A stretch of DNA of 64,000 nucleotides from Chrysoperla carnea (taxonomy: Eukaryota; Arthropoda; Insecta; Neuroptera; Chrysopidae), in the NCBI RefSeq assembly GCF_905475395.1, contig NC_058341.1, positions 71,421,597 through 71,485,596 on the forward strand, written 5' to 3'. Shown here piece after piece: positions 22,694 through 33,304 of the stretch (its first letter is position 1; each line of letters opens with the position of its first letter). The notes under the pieces are model-generated. The model saw nothing but the letters and a program-made list of their open reading frames with translations, was not told where the DNA came from and did not search any database. The position numbers were made by a program, and so were the translations under genes.

Positions 22694-22789
22694 TACATCC
22701 CGACTTATTGTCAGTTTTCCAGTTTGTCTATTAAACAGCGATAGCCTTTTGTATTATCATCGTACCCAACAAAAACCATTTGATTTGAT

Positions 22790-23774
22790 TTACGGTCCCA
22801 TTTTTTCTTTGTTGCTTAGGGACATGAACCATTGCAGATGTGCCAAATAATTCAATTTAGACAGATCAACTTTCCTTTTAAAGAATACTTCATCAGGTAT
22901 CTTATTATTAGATGAAGATATGCTTCTGTTGATCAGGTATACTGCCATGTGAGAAGCCTCTGCCCAATATTTCTTTAGTAATTTTGCATCGAACAATAAA
23001 CACTTCGCTCGTTCAACAATTGTCCTGTTCATCCTTTCGCTAGTTCCGTTAGATTCGGGGGTGAAACTAGTGGTAAACTGATGTCGAATACCATGAACCT
23101 TGAAAAACTTATTGAACTCTTTCGGAGTGTATTCTCCACCATTGTCGGTTCTCAAGATTTTAATCTTCTCGTTAGTTTGATTTTCAACAAGATTTTTAAA
23201 TTCAACAAAAGTTTCAAACACTTGCGATTTATTCTTTAAGAAATAAATAAAAACTTTTTTTGAGAAATCGTCAGCGAAGGTTAAGATGAATCTTACCTGT
23301 CCTATGGATGGTGATTCCATTGGACCCATTAAGTCAGAGTGAATCAATTCCAAAATTTTCTTAGACTTTGTTTCGCTAGCTTTAAAGAATTTCTTGATTG
23401 TTTACCATCAGCACAAATTTTACAATTCTTTATTTTGCTGTCGTCGTCAGAAAATTTTATAGTGCTTGTACGTTTCCGCAATTTTTTCATATTACTTAAA
23501 CTCATGTGACCTAGTTTTCTATGCCAACTCAAGGCAGTATCATATTGCTGACTCAGCATACATGTGTCACTTATTGAACGAATTTTGCACATGCCATTTT
23601 CAGGTGTACAATTTGCAATAATTTCATTGTTTTTATTACGTATTGTGCAACCATCTTTATTGAATATTACAACATTCCCATTTTGAACAATTTTGTTGAC
23701 TGACAACAAATTTGCACATAAATTGGGCACGTGTAATACTTCCTTCACTTCAATGTCATGTACACTTGTAATCC
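22790..23774 (-). pseudogene. copia integrase
   Basis: The integrase begins after the insertion with EVKEVLHVPNLCANLLSVNK. It shows the zinc-binding HHCC part (SWHRKLGHMSLSN and CKICADGKQSR). The catalytic acids lie in IHSDLMGPMES, LRTDNGGEYTP and PESNGTSERMNRT. Shifts of frame occur near 23380 and near 22830, so the protein cannot be made in one piece. The order and motifs match Ty1/copia integrases. Confidence 0.8.
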
Positions 23775-24281
23775 GGTCAATTTACACAATTGAAATAAAA
23801 AAAATTCCGACAGAGCCAAATTTTGGTGGAAACCTTGGGTTTACCCTAAGAAATAAAAATTTAAAAGTCCCCATCAATCCCATGCGAGCTTAGAAAGTTT
23901 TTCGGGGTCAAAGGTCAAAATTTTAGGTTTTTTGGATTTTTCTCAAAAACGGTAAGTTTTATCACAAAAATACCTCAGACCAAATTTTTAAATCTCAAAA
24001 TTCTCTACAAAAATGGTCCTTATGATTTTTTTTCTAAGTTTCACCGTTCCTGAGATATTGCGATTGTAAGAGTTACGTTCTACATAATATGCACACATTT
24101 CCACACCACCTGTGAGGTAGTGTACTCGGTGCGTTTTTTTTAACGTGGCTTCCCCGGTAGGCCTATTCAACAAACCATTATGATGTAATTTTGAGAGATA
24201 ATACTTATTTAACTGTATGATGATTATTAATGTTGATTTTGGTTATTGAATTTAATTGTCGTTCTGGTTTCTTCTGATATT

Positions 24282-24690
24282 TCAATCTGATTCATACTCT
24301 TCATACTCATATTCAACTATCATGTCTTCTCCAATTTCTTCTTCTTCTTCTTCTTCATCAAAATCACATGAATCTCCCTCTGTTGTATTCAATTGAACAT
24401 TTGAGCAAGACTGACCTTGGCAATTGGTACACGCTGGAGAACACTCTATCCGACTTTTCTACAGCCACATTTGACACTACAACCTTTCTTGCAATTGCAA
24501 AAAATAGTGTTAAGAAGTTTTTCTGGAGCAGGGGGGAGTAAAGTTTGAATCGGTTCCAAAATATTATTTATTAATTTCCAACCCCAGTCTTCAGGGTTCA
24601 GTTGATTGCCTTGCCACGTCTGAACTTGATAGTATATACTCGATACAAGTGTTGAACAGCAGATGCCGATGTTGGAGGAAGGCAAGATAG
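24282..24690 (-). pseudogene. C-terminal CXC-type cysteine-rich end of the TIR-element protein
   Basis: The segment reads YQVQTWQGNQLNPEDWGW, then LLPPAPEKLLNTIFCNCKKG, CSVKCGCRKVG and, after a one-base shift, ECSPACTNCQGQSCSN. It closes with an acidic tail coded by a GAA repeat and a stop at 24282. The cysteine spacing resembles the tesmin/TSO1-type CXC domain that ends many multicopy uncharacterised insect proteins. A second frame change lies near 24630. The catalytic middle of such proteins is absent. Confidence 0.6.
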
Positions 24691-25185
24691 TTGTACTCGC
24701 TTGTTGTTTCGTGTATTTTTGACAAAGGTTAAATATCTGTACTTATCAATTGTTGTGCTACTACTAGATGTCGTTGTTCGAGTTAAAGTTTAATTATCAT
24801 AAATAGTGTGAAATCCCCCTTTTTGACATAGATCGGTACTACTTTATCAATAACTGGTTTGTTTCTTGACTAAGTAAAATATCTTATATGCGTGCCGCTA
24901 TGATTTCAATCGATTATTCATCGAATTTATTGGCTGTGCATATAGATGTCATTACTAGTGTGGACTTTTCTAATATTTGTGATAGATTTTTTGAACGGAC
25001 AAATTCAATATAAATGATTGATGTTTATTGTGGAAATTTCGATCTTATTTATCCTTGGCCCATTTATAAGCGACACAACATAAACGCAAACTTAACACTT
25101 GTAAGAATAGAATTTCGGATTTCATGAACACTAATTTCTCTTCGAAGTTGGTACCGCACTTAGACCCAATTCATTTGAAAATAAA

Positions 25186-25745
25186 ATGGCGAATATGGCG
25201 GACGAAGAGTTTGTAGCAAATATTAAATTTTATTACGAAACCTTAATGGATTATAGCGAGGTAAGAAATCCCTTATTTTAATTTTGAAACGGATAGAATA
25301 TATTAGAAATTACCTTTCGATCTCCAATGTTGGGGATATTTATCCTTCAGATAACCGCCAATTGAATTTGGTATTCCACTTTATCCTATCATTGACCCGC
25401 TGTAAAACGGCTCAAACCACGTGCTCCAAAATTTCAAATAATATAACAATTTTCTTTAAATTTATTTTCTTTATTGATCTTTATTTATTTACAATTAGTT
25501 GAGATTACATTTGTGTCGTATTGAACTTCGAAATACAATTAACGTGACCAATTTAAACCATAAATCAAATACAATTTATTGATTCGTCGACATATTTAAT
25601 TTTAATAAACAATTATTTTTAGGATGAATTATATGTGATTGATCGGATGTGTGATCGACGGAATACGGTAATCAAAGAGAGTTTATTGATTGATTTATCC
25701 ACCAGGTCGCCTTCGTTATCATTATTCGACATGCGCAACGTATGA
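25186..25745 (+). CDS. Two-exon small ORF inside the TIR element, unknown
   Basis: On the strand opposite to the TIR-element protein, ATG at 25186 opens 25 codons (MANMADEEFVANIKFYYETL followed by MDYSE) that end at a gtaaga donor (25261). An acceptor ttttag precedes 25623, and the joined frame continues DELYVIDRMCDRRNTVIKES to a stop at 25743-25745, giving 65 residues. The splice sites and open frame look good, but the family is not recognised. It could be a captured host gene fragment or chance. Confidence 0.35.
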
Positions 25746-25760
25746 TATTAAATCTTATTA

Positions 25761-26186
25761 TTATTTTTTTTTAATTAGATATGTTATGTAACATAACACA
25801 ATGCAATCTATTTTTTTTGGAGCTCCATAAACAGCAAGAAGAAATCGAATTCCTTTCGTGATTATTGTTTGAAGTGGATAATTAATTTCCGTAAATACTT
25901 TTGCGCTGGATTCGCTTACTCGCGCTCTAGTACGAGGTGGACTTACTTTTGAAGTACTGGTTTCTTCATTCTCCCGTTTTCTTTTTGCTGCAGAGATAGA
26001 ACTTTTCCGGGTGTATGCTTTTCTGAAATCCACGTGTATTGTGACGGACTTTTCACTTCTTAAATACTCAGTAAACTCATCATTTCTCGCAACACTTGCA
26101 TCGATTAAAGTTTGCATTCCACGACTAACCACAACACTTTCATCTTCAGACAAAAGTTTCTGGCAAATAAAACAAAATTGTGACAT
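25761..26186 (-). CDS. N-terminal CFIC-type part of the TIR-element protein
   Basis: The probable start is ATG at 26186. The protein opens MSQFCFICQKLLSEDESVVV, then GMQTLIDASVARNDEFTEYL, then VTIHVDFRKAYTRKSSISAA and a basic stretch. This N-terminal pattern (CFIC, TLIDAS, VHV-RK-YTR) starts many multicopy insect proteins. A relic of the same family lies at 29121-29560. The frame ends at 25761 without the middle of the protein, so the element is probably a deletion derivative that depends on a relative for movement. Confidence 0.55.
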   Translation of the reverse strand: MSQFCFICQKLLSEDESVVVSRGMQTLIDASVARNDEFTEYLRSEKSVTIHVDFRKAYTRKSSISAAKRKRENEETSTSKVSPPRTRARVSESSAKVFTEINYPLQTIITKGIRFLLAVYGAPKKIDCIVLCYITYLIKKK

Positions 26187-26819
26187 TTTATTTAAATATT
26201 GATCAGCACAGATTCTAATAGTCAACGTTTGTAATAAATACGTATATTCACTCGAACAGAACGTTTCACACCAAAAGAAGCAGGTATAAGAACGACACGA
26301 TACGGACAATAGAATAGCCAGATGTTATTCAAGGCCATGCGGGTAGAGGGGATTCTATAAGGGACTGACTTTTTTTTTAAATGTATATTTTCTTAATATA
26401 GTATATAGTTTGTACATAAAAGAGACACAAATAGATATTTTTGCTTGCTTGAACACTTGAATATGTATATATGGGGCAAATGTGTGCATATTGTGTTGAA
26501 CATAACTCTCACAAACGCGATATGTCAGGAACGGTGATACTTAGAAAAAAAATCATAAGGACCATTTTTGTAGAGAATTTTGAGATTTACAAATTTGGTC
26601 TGGGTATTTTTGTGATAAAACTTACCGTTTTTGAGAAAAATCCAAAAAACCTAAAATTTTGACCTTTGACCCCGAATAACTTTCTAAGCTCGCATGGGAT
26701 TGATGGGGACTTTTTAATTTTTATTTCTTAGGGTAAACCCAAGGTCTCCACCAAAATTTGGCTCTGTCGGAATTTTAGTTATTTGACCACTATTTTTATG
26801 TCTAAATTGACCTGATAAT

Positions 26820-27700
26820 TGCTCTTAGTGTCGTATTGCCAACACTCTTCACTTCCATTTTTGATCCATTTGCACCCATTACTTGATGCACCTTTGCGGA
26901 TCTTGATTTTTTAAAACATCATTGTTCGGCGTCATGTGGCTTGAGGCACCCGAATCTATGTACCAGTCTTGTGAATCTGGTTTTCCACACAACATTGCTT
27001 GGAAAGTATGCTCTTTTCCATATTTCTGGTTTGACTGTTTTTTTTGCTTATCACAATTGCGGCTTAAGTGTTTCGTGGATCCACAATTGTAACACTTTCT
27101 CTTGAATTGCCTTTTCTGAGGTGCGTTCCTATTCCTTTTTGAAAAGAACGCTTCATTTCCATTTTGTTGGCTCCCTTGAGTATCAATTAATTTTGAAATT
27201 ATTTGATCGAAAGTCATTTTACTTCCCGATGCCTCGATTCCCATAATGAATGGTTTATATAGATCGCTTAGACCCGCTAATACAATAGTGCCAAGCCATT
27301 CATCTGTAATGGTGAAACCAATTCCACCTAGTTTGTTCGAGCAACAAATAATTTCATCCACATACGAATGCATATTGTCGGTATCCTCCAATCTGATTGA
27401 TATCAAGTTTCTGAGCAATCCAATTTTGCGTGATAATCCCTTGTCCTCGTATAACCTTTTTAAGGTACTCCAAATTTCCAATGCTGAATCGCAAGAATCA
27501 ATGTGCGCATAAATACATGATTCGACACTCAGCGACAGCAATGCCTTACAGCTCTCCAGTTTGTCCGCTTTTGATTCGGTTACTGGATCTGTTATACAAC
27601 CAGAAAAACCTTTGTATGCAATCACATCTTTGATTGCAAAACTCCAAGTGTGATAGTTTTCACACCCCTTTAATTTTTGGACATCGAAATCTTTCGACAT
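26820..27700 (-). pseudogene. copia gag and start of protease
   Basis: The gag starts at 27700 (MSKDFDVQKLKGCENYHTWS) and has the copia-type capsid part IWSTLKRLYEDKGLSRKIGL, a zinc knuckle CYNCGSTKHLSRNC, and the protease motif WYIDSGASSHMT. One base of frame is lost near 26900, after NQDPQ. The other frame carries VMGANGSKMEVKSVGNTTLR up to the insertion point. The protease is therefore split by both a shift and the TIR element. Confidence 0.85.
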
Positions 27701-27872
27701 TTTTCCTTTTAATATTTACACACAGTATATTAAAAAATCCTAATTCCAAAAATAAATTCCAATTCCCAGGGAGAGTCCAAAAATTATTTCCCACAAATAA
27801 TAACAATAATTTTACCGCAAAGAAGAATCCAAATAATTTTTCATAAATTAATTTTCCACAAATTAATTTTCA

Positions 27873-28155
27873 CAGGAACCGAATAATTAATTTTCCAACA
27901 ATTAATTATATGCAATTACAAAAAGATTTCTACAGGATTCCAATAATTAATCTTCCACAAATTAATTATAAATAAATAATTACCAAAATTATTTCTGCAG
28001 GAATCCACTAATTAATTTTCCATAAATTAATTCAACCAAATATTTACCAAAAATTATTTCTGCAGGAATCCACTAATTAATTTTCCATAAATTAATTCAA
28101 ACAAATAATTACCAAAAATTATTTCTGCAGGAATCCACTAATTAATTTTTCACCA
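27873..28155. repeat. 65-bp tandem repeat in the copia leader
   Basis: Copies begin with cagga at 27873, 27933, 27998, 28063 and 28128. The spacing is 60 bp once and 65 bp three times. The last full copies are nearly identical. The array lies between the 5' LTR and gag, where it would be transcribed as untranslated leader. Confidence 0.8.
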
Positions 28156-28241
28156 ATAATTTTTTCCAATTTGAAAGTTTTATATCATTTCAAGATAGAC
28201 CTCCAGTTTTAAAGTAAACAACACAAATTAGGCTTGAACTA

Positions 28242-28254
28242 CGCTCTGCTACCA
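28242..28254 (-). promoter_or_regulatory. copia primer-binding site
   Basis: Directly after the 5' LTR the minus strand reads tggtagcagagcg. This matches the complement of the 3' end of the initiator methionine tRNA, the usual primer of copia elements. Confidence 0.65.
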
Positions 28255-28427
28255 TGTTGAGGAAATCGAAATAAAGCCCTTGTGGTTAAATATTTAGAAG
28301 TACTAGAAGTAGTATTATCAAAAATGTAGGTCTATATATATGAAATAAAATGCAGTCAAAGCATTACATAAACAATAATGCATACATAGCGCGTGTATAC
28401 AATATTATAATTACATATTTTTCAACA
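28255..28427 (-). repeat. copia 5' LTR
   Basis: 173-bp partner of 20152-20324, starting tgttgagg and ending tttcaaca on the plus strand. It has a short insertion-like difference around 28302-28312 (actagaagtagt). Confidence 0.85.
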
Positions 28428-29120
28428 TTTTTGCCCCCTTCCCTACGAGCCCTTTTACACACCGAGTTAAAGGATTTCAGCAGGGCAGCATTTCATTTCT
28501 TCTAAGTGTGAAGTAAAATTCATTGACTTAATTGCAAAATATTCAACAATTTATTGAATAGACGTGAAATAACATGAAATATCAATTAAAGTACCTATCT
28601 ACTCACTTGAGCCCTTAGGTATGGGTAAAAAATTTTAGCTTTCTTACATTTTCGAGATTATGGTCCTTGTAGTGTGTTGAAGAATTAATTTTTATATTAA
28701 ATATATGGTCATTATAATTACAATAGAAATATCGACATCATGTGTATATTAATATACATAGAATCACTCTGGTTTCTTCTCTTCAGAGTTAATAAATAAG
28801 TCAGAAAAACTCTAAATAATTTCTTGGCAAATTTTTTTTATTTTTTAAGAAAATTTTTCCTGGGAAGATTAAAAAAAGATCCTCTAGATGTCAGGATATA
28901 TCAGGTCTTACTACCTATTACTTTATTTTCTAATTTAATTATCATAAAAGCACTGATTAATTCTGAAAACGTATTTTAGGAGAACTCAGAATATTTCTTC
29001 AGAAAGAGTCTCAATCTATTTGATATTTTTAGACTTTTTCAGAGATAGTTTTACTTCACATATTCTTTTTATCCAGAGTTCCAGAACAGATTTATTTCCA
29101 CAAGGGAACAACTCTTCACA
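28428..29120. other. Sequence right of copia, no gene
   Basis: The first bases (gcccccttcccta) look like the continuation of the pogo terminal repeat that copia interrupted. The rest is A+T-rich with no recognised coding region. Confidence 0.35.
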
Positions 29121-29560
29121 ATGTCCAGTGATAGGTGTTTTATTTGTGTAAAACATTTGAGCGTGGGTCCAGTGAAAGTTGTAAAGGAAAAAGGAATAGA
29201 AACTTTACGTGATGCTAGTAAAAAAAATGATAGGAAGGAAGTTGTTTTGGCGAATAAAACATCTTTATACATACATGTTTCATATCAGAACACAAAAATG
29301 AAAAAATGATAACTGCCTACCTAAAACTAAGATCATTCATTCAAAATACACAAGGTCACAACAATGACCGCCTCAAAATAAACGTAATTTGGTACATCAG
29401 GTGATGAAAATAGAAATGAAAGATACATTATTGAAACAGGCTCAATTACGGAGATGATTTCGGTGAAGCAGTTATCAAGAGGATCCAGCCGATAACAGAT
29501 ATGATGATGACTGCTGATTGTCAATACCATGATAAATGTTCAAAAAATCTGTACAGTAGG
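29121..29560 (+). pseudogene. CFIC-family N-terminal relic
   Basis: It opens MSSDRCFICVKHLSVG, followed by GIETLRDASKKND, and matches the N-terminus of the protein in the TIR element at 25761-26186. After stops and shifts, another frame gives SGDENRNERYIIETGSITEM and ADCQYHDKCSKNLYSR, as expected further into such proteins. It is one of the few coding relics on the plus strand. Too decayed to function. Confidence 0.5.
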
Positions 29561-30870
29561 CCCAAGGTTAATAAAAAAAGTTACTATGAGAGAGTTCCAG
29601 GATTGATTTTTTTCCACAAGGGTTGTTTTGTATCTCAACGAAAACACTCGGAAACGAAAATAATTCATTATTTTTTGTTTTTTTTTTCCAAAAATTAACG
29701 ATTTCTTCCATATTTCGGCACTCTCTTGAGTGAAACCATACGACGTACGAAAAAATTATGAGACATAAATTGTAGGAAATTTTCTACTCTACTTTTTAAT
29801 TTTACTACTTATACACTTTTTGCATAAATTGCTTGCTTTGCAAGTTATAAGCTGAAAACCCCCAAAAGACATGATTTTTAGTGGTTTTTTGATGATTTCT
29901 CATATTTGAAGAGCCAATTTTTGTTGGACAACTTCAGATTTCGTATTCAGCACCCAGAAAAAACATATATTAAACCAATCAAAACAATTACACCAAAACT
30001 TTCCACTTCGACCCCTTTTTGTGCACCGTTTTACTGGATTATAGCCAGGGTTCGAAAATATCCGATATTTATTATAAACATTAAAAAATCGGATATTTTT
30101 TATATATATTCGATATATATCAAAATTTTGATATTTAAAAAAAAAAACTAGCCTTAGGGCTTACGGCGATATTTTCATCGGAAGCTGCAAACCACAAACT
30201 ACTGGAATTCAAGATGGCGGACCTTTTCCAAAATGCCGGGTGCATAATTTAAAAAATTTATGGACTCAAAACGGTTGCACCGATTTAAGTGATTGGGGTG
30301 TCGATCAATTCCTATTGACATCTCTAATCAAAAGAAAAACATACCATTTAATATATTTATTATATAAAGATCGCGGCCCGAATATTAAGAAAAGTGTGTA
30401 ATTTTTCAATTAATTTTTTCATTCTAGTAAAAATAACAACTAAATATTCTATGATATGGTTAAATATTTTTTAAATAAATAAAACCTGATAATATTAGCT
30501 ACAAAATAAAAAAAAATGCGTTTCAATCTGTCTAGTAGTTTTTGATCTAATCGTTGTACGTGATTGTGATACATTGTACATACTACAGCAGATGCATGGA
30601 AAGTACTGTGAACTTAATGAAATTTCTACAGACTACTTGGATGTACTCTAGGATAACAATCCTAAGTTTTCGACCTCGAGGACCCTGTGCTAACTTGAGG
30701 GAGGGGGGGGGGCCAAAAACCCAAAAATTTACGGACTTCTTTCAGTTTTTCGCTTATACCTCGTTACTCAAGTCTATTTTGTGTTCTATAGTCCATTACA
30801 AAGTTATAGAACATTAAATTTGCTAAAATTTGGTATGTAAAATCACAAGAAACGGAGCTTTGATTTATTG
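29561..30870. other. Transposon-like non-coding sequence with a lone hAT-type tip
   Basis: The sequence at 30046-30069 begins cagggttcgaaaatatc, which looks like a hAT terminal repeat. Next to it is a 12-bp foldback (aaaatatccgat and atcggatatttt, 30056-30102). No matching opposite end or transposase was found. The rest has no gene. Confidence 0.35.
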
Positions 30871-30898
30871 TTACGTTAATTTTTCTTTGCTTTCAAAT

Positions 30899-31000
30899 GT
30901 TCACTTTTATTTTATTAAATGTTGATTACTTCTATTATTGATCGCCGTATTTAGGATGTTTTTAAATTATAACAATTTATTAAATTGAAATATTTGTATT
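30899..31000 (-). repeat. gypsy-1 3' LTR fragment
   Basis: The stretch ttaaatgttgattacttc through to aacaattt at 30917-30977 repeats in the same orientation at 41738-41803. It is the best candidate for the other LTR of gypsy-1. Outside this core the two sides diverge strongly, so the boundaries are not known. Confidence 0.45.
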
Positions 31001-31496
31001 TAATTAAATAATGATAATTTTACAATATAATAATGATTATAACAATTAATACGATATAAATTATTCTGAACATACTAACAAATCGAAAATAACTGAACAA
31101 GAATTTAATTTTTTCAAAGACTAACTCAAATTAGGAAATCATGAGAAATAATTTATTATAAAATGAATTTATTCTGTATATTATTGTGGGGGAGTATGGT
31201 TAGTCAGCAATTCTGTGTGAAGTGAAATAATTAAGTTTATACTATTATGAGAATCTGTGTTAGAAACCCGATGCACCACAAACATTAAAAGAATTTACGC
31301 AGTTTTTGAACGAGGAAATTCTTAAAGTTTTACTTGACGGATTGGACGCCGGCCAGTACTGTTTGATGATTCTGAAGGTGACCGTCTTCTTGTAGAAGAA
31401 CAGTTTCTGTATTTGGTTCGTATATGATTTGGGTTTCATATGGTTAAACTTGATTGTTCCTTTTTTCTTCGAATAAGCAGTTATAAATTATAAAAG

Positions 31497-31933
31497 TTAA
31501 CGTGTCTCCATTTTTCTCTTTGCATGGGAGTTAACAGTTGATGGTTTTTGACAAAAGGGTGAGGACTTTGAAGAGTCCATATTTGTATGTGTAATAAAGA
31601 ATTGATAAACTATTGATGCCATACCGCTTCCATTATAACATAACCATTTATAAATTGTGTTTTCGTAATTGATTATGAATAGTTTATTTAATTGCGTTTG
31701 CAAGTTTTCATCCATTTTGTTCAGTTGGTGTTGCGTGTATTTAAATCCAAATTTCTTAATTTTATTGGTTTTAGTTGTTCTGGACTAAGTTTTTCTTCTT
31801 TAAAAAGATATTTACAACAATCATCTTCTAAAGTGTTTACTTGTGGAATTTGTAGGTACGCAGTTACATTTCGAATTGATATTTCTGGTTGTAGAATAAT
31901 ATTGTTTGTGATAATTTTTGTCACTATTATCAC
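31497..31933 (-). pseudogene. Relic ORF, possibly DUF4806-like
   Basis: Two adjacent frames (31933-31721 and 31715-31497) read PQVNTLEDDCCKYLFKEEKL and LNKLFIINYENTIYKWLCYN. The second resembles the C-terminal DUF4806-type domain found in insect repeat proteins. The similarity is weak and the gene is broken. Confidence 0.25.
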
Positions 31934-32056
31934 GTATCATTTATATAGTTTAACGTCATGGGGGATGCAAGAGGCGAAGGCCCGCTGGGGGGTCTACGGA
32001 AAAATGAAAAAAAACTTTTACAAAAAAATAAAATTAAATTAAAACATATGATATTT

Positions 32057-33254
32057 GAGCCGCTTATTTTGAAAGTGGCCTTACTCCATTTATCTTCAAA
32101 TCGAAGTATTGAAAGTTTTGTGTTTCAATGAATTTAAAAATATACGTAGAAGATACTAAGGAGTCATACTGCTTAAGCGTATCTAAGGATGTTAAATTTA
32201 AAGTTCCTGTTAAAATAGTGGCAATTGTTAAGTAAATAACGTGCGTTTTCTTATCAAGAATGGAATTGGGCCACTTTCGAAATTAACAGCCAGATTCATT
32301 ATAAAATTTGAAGGTGCCCAAGTCCATTCAACATAATTTAAGATGTTTCAAATTGAAAAAAAAGAATACGGAATTTGTTTTGATATGTTGAAAACACTTC
32401 GGAAACATAATTTATGCGATTCAAAACATTTTTTAATTACAGAACATAGAAAATTACAAACATAAATTTATTACAAAACAATTTACTATTCATCTACATT
32501 TTGTGCGTGTGAAAGGCATTTGAAAAAATCATGATGTTCTGGTGGTATGTATCGTAATAGGTCCATCATTTCCTTAAATTTTGCTGTTGTAACTTGCCTA
32601 ATATTTTTATACAATGGTGCCAATACAATATTTTCGAACTTTTTTGGTTTACCCCGACGTGGTAATAAATTCAGAACTTTAAAATTTTCATTTTCATTCA
32701 TGGATGTCTTATAAAAAATTTTATATGGTTCATTTCTGACAAAACGCATCCAACATATTCTTAACCAGTTTACTGATTCTCCATCAGAATTTTTTACTCT
32801 TTTAAAAATTGCGTCTTCTTATAATTTTGTTGATACAAAATCTTCCTGTCTCAATTCATTGAGAATAAAATTATTACCCTTCCGACACTTTTTAATAATC
32901 TTGTAATAATCTTGGGGAACGTACCGTAAATTATTTTTTTTTACATTTCTACCACGGCAAAATATCTACCATTTGGTAAAAACGAATGTCCTGATATTAA
33001 AAATTTATGATCTAAAATTTCTACATTATTATCCAAAGCTTGGACAATAAATGGAGTTAGGCCACTTTCAAACTACACGGCTCAGTTATTCAATTAATTC
33101 GGAAAACTTATGTGTAAAAAATGTATCGTATTTTCTCTGAATATAAGCAATCTGAAGTGCGTCACTGATAAATAACATGAAGTTGTACATGTAACCATGG
33201 TAACCGGCAGAAAATTGAAAAACGGAGTTAGGTCACTTTCAAAATAAACGGCTC
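32057..33254 (-). mobile_element. 1.2-kb TIR element, ATTT target duplication, DUF7869-type family
   Basis: The left end (32057-32091) and the right end (33220-33254) are inverted copies reading gagccgcttattttgaaa and gagccgtttattttgaaa. Each is flanked by ATTT (32053-32056 and 33255-33258). A further copy of the end, in the same orientation as the right one, lies at 33049-33085. The inside holds only the C-terminal part of a protein, so this is a deletion derivative. Confidence 0.6.
32486..33044 (-). pseudogene. C-terminal part of a DUF7869-type protein
   Basis: One frame shows DHKFLISGHSFLPNGRYFAV (about 33000-32940). A later one has the line ESVNWLRICWMRF. The final frame runs from about 32749 to 32486 with RRGKPKKFENIVLAPLYKN and MMDLLRYIPPEHHDFFKCL. 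The order fits the C-terminal half of the same broad transposon family as the relic at 2148-3511, though the two are not close copies. Two frame breaks were followed by eye. Confidence 0.5.
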
Positions 33255-33304
33255 ATTTATCCTTTCCACTGGGAAGCTAGTCATGTAGACCTTGCGGGTC
33301 GCAC

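Larger units (their letters stand above)
23775..26812 (-). mobile_element. 3.0-kb element with ~330-bp terminal inverted repeats, inserted in copia
   Basis: The ends 23775-24103 and 26472-26812 are inverted copies of each other over about 330 bp, with scattered differences. The tips read GGTCAATTT inward. Taking the block out restores the copia codons ATC-AGG-ATT-ACA, so the insertion point is exact. If GG belongs to the element there is no target duplication. If the element starts at TCAATTT, the flanks are cagg and ccgg, an imperfect 4-bp match. Inside are both ends of one protein family (CFIC N-terminus and CXC C-terminus) without the middle, plus an opposite-strand spliced ORF. I cannot place it in a known superfamily. 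Confidence 0.7.
20152..28427 (-). mobile_element. Ty1/copia retrotransposon interrupted by a TIR element
   Basis: Two direct LTRs starting tgttgagg and ending tttttcaaca (plus strand) bracket gag, protease, integrase, reverse transcriptase and RNase H in copia order on the minus strand. A 3.0-kb foreign element (23775-26812) splits the protease-integrase region. No convincing 5-bp target duplication is seen: the left flank is cgtca and the right flank ttttt. The element sits in the right terminal repeat of the second pogo relic. Confidence 0.85.

Noticed and set aside
24338..24360. GAA/TTC triplet run as a microsatellite
   Set aside because: It codes the acidic tail of the CXC protein and is explained by it.
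27873..28155. Tandem units as a CRISPR array
   Set aside because: Units follow each other without distinct spacers, and the context is a copia leader in an animal-type genome.
30046..30069. hAT-type tip as evidence for a full hAT element
   Set aside because: No opposite end and no transposase found nearby, so it is listed only as a lone tip.
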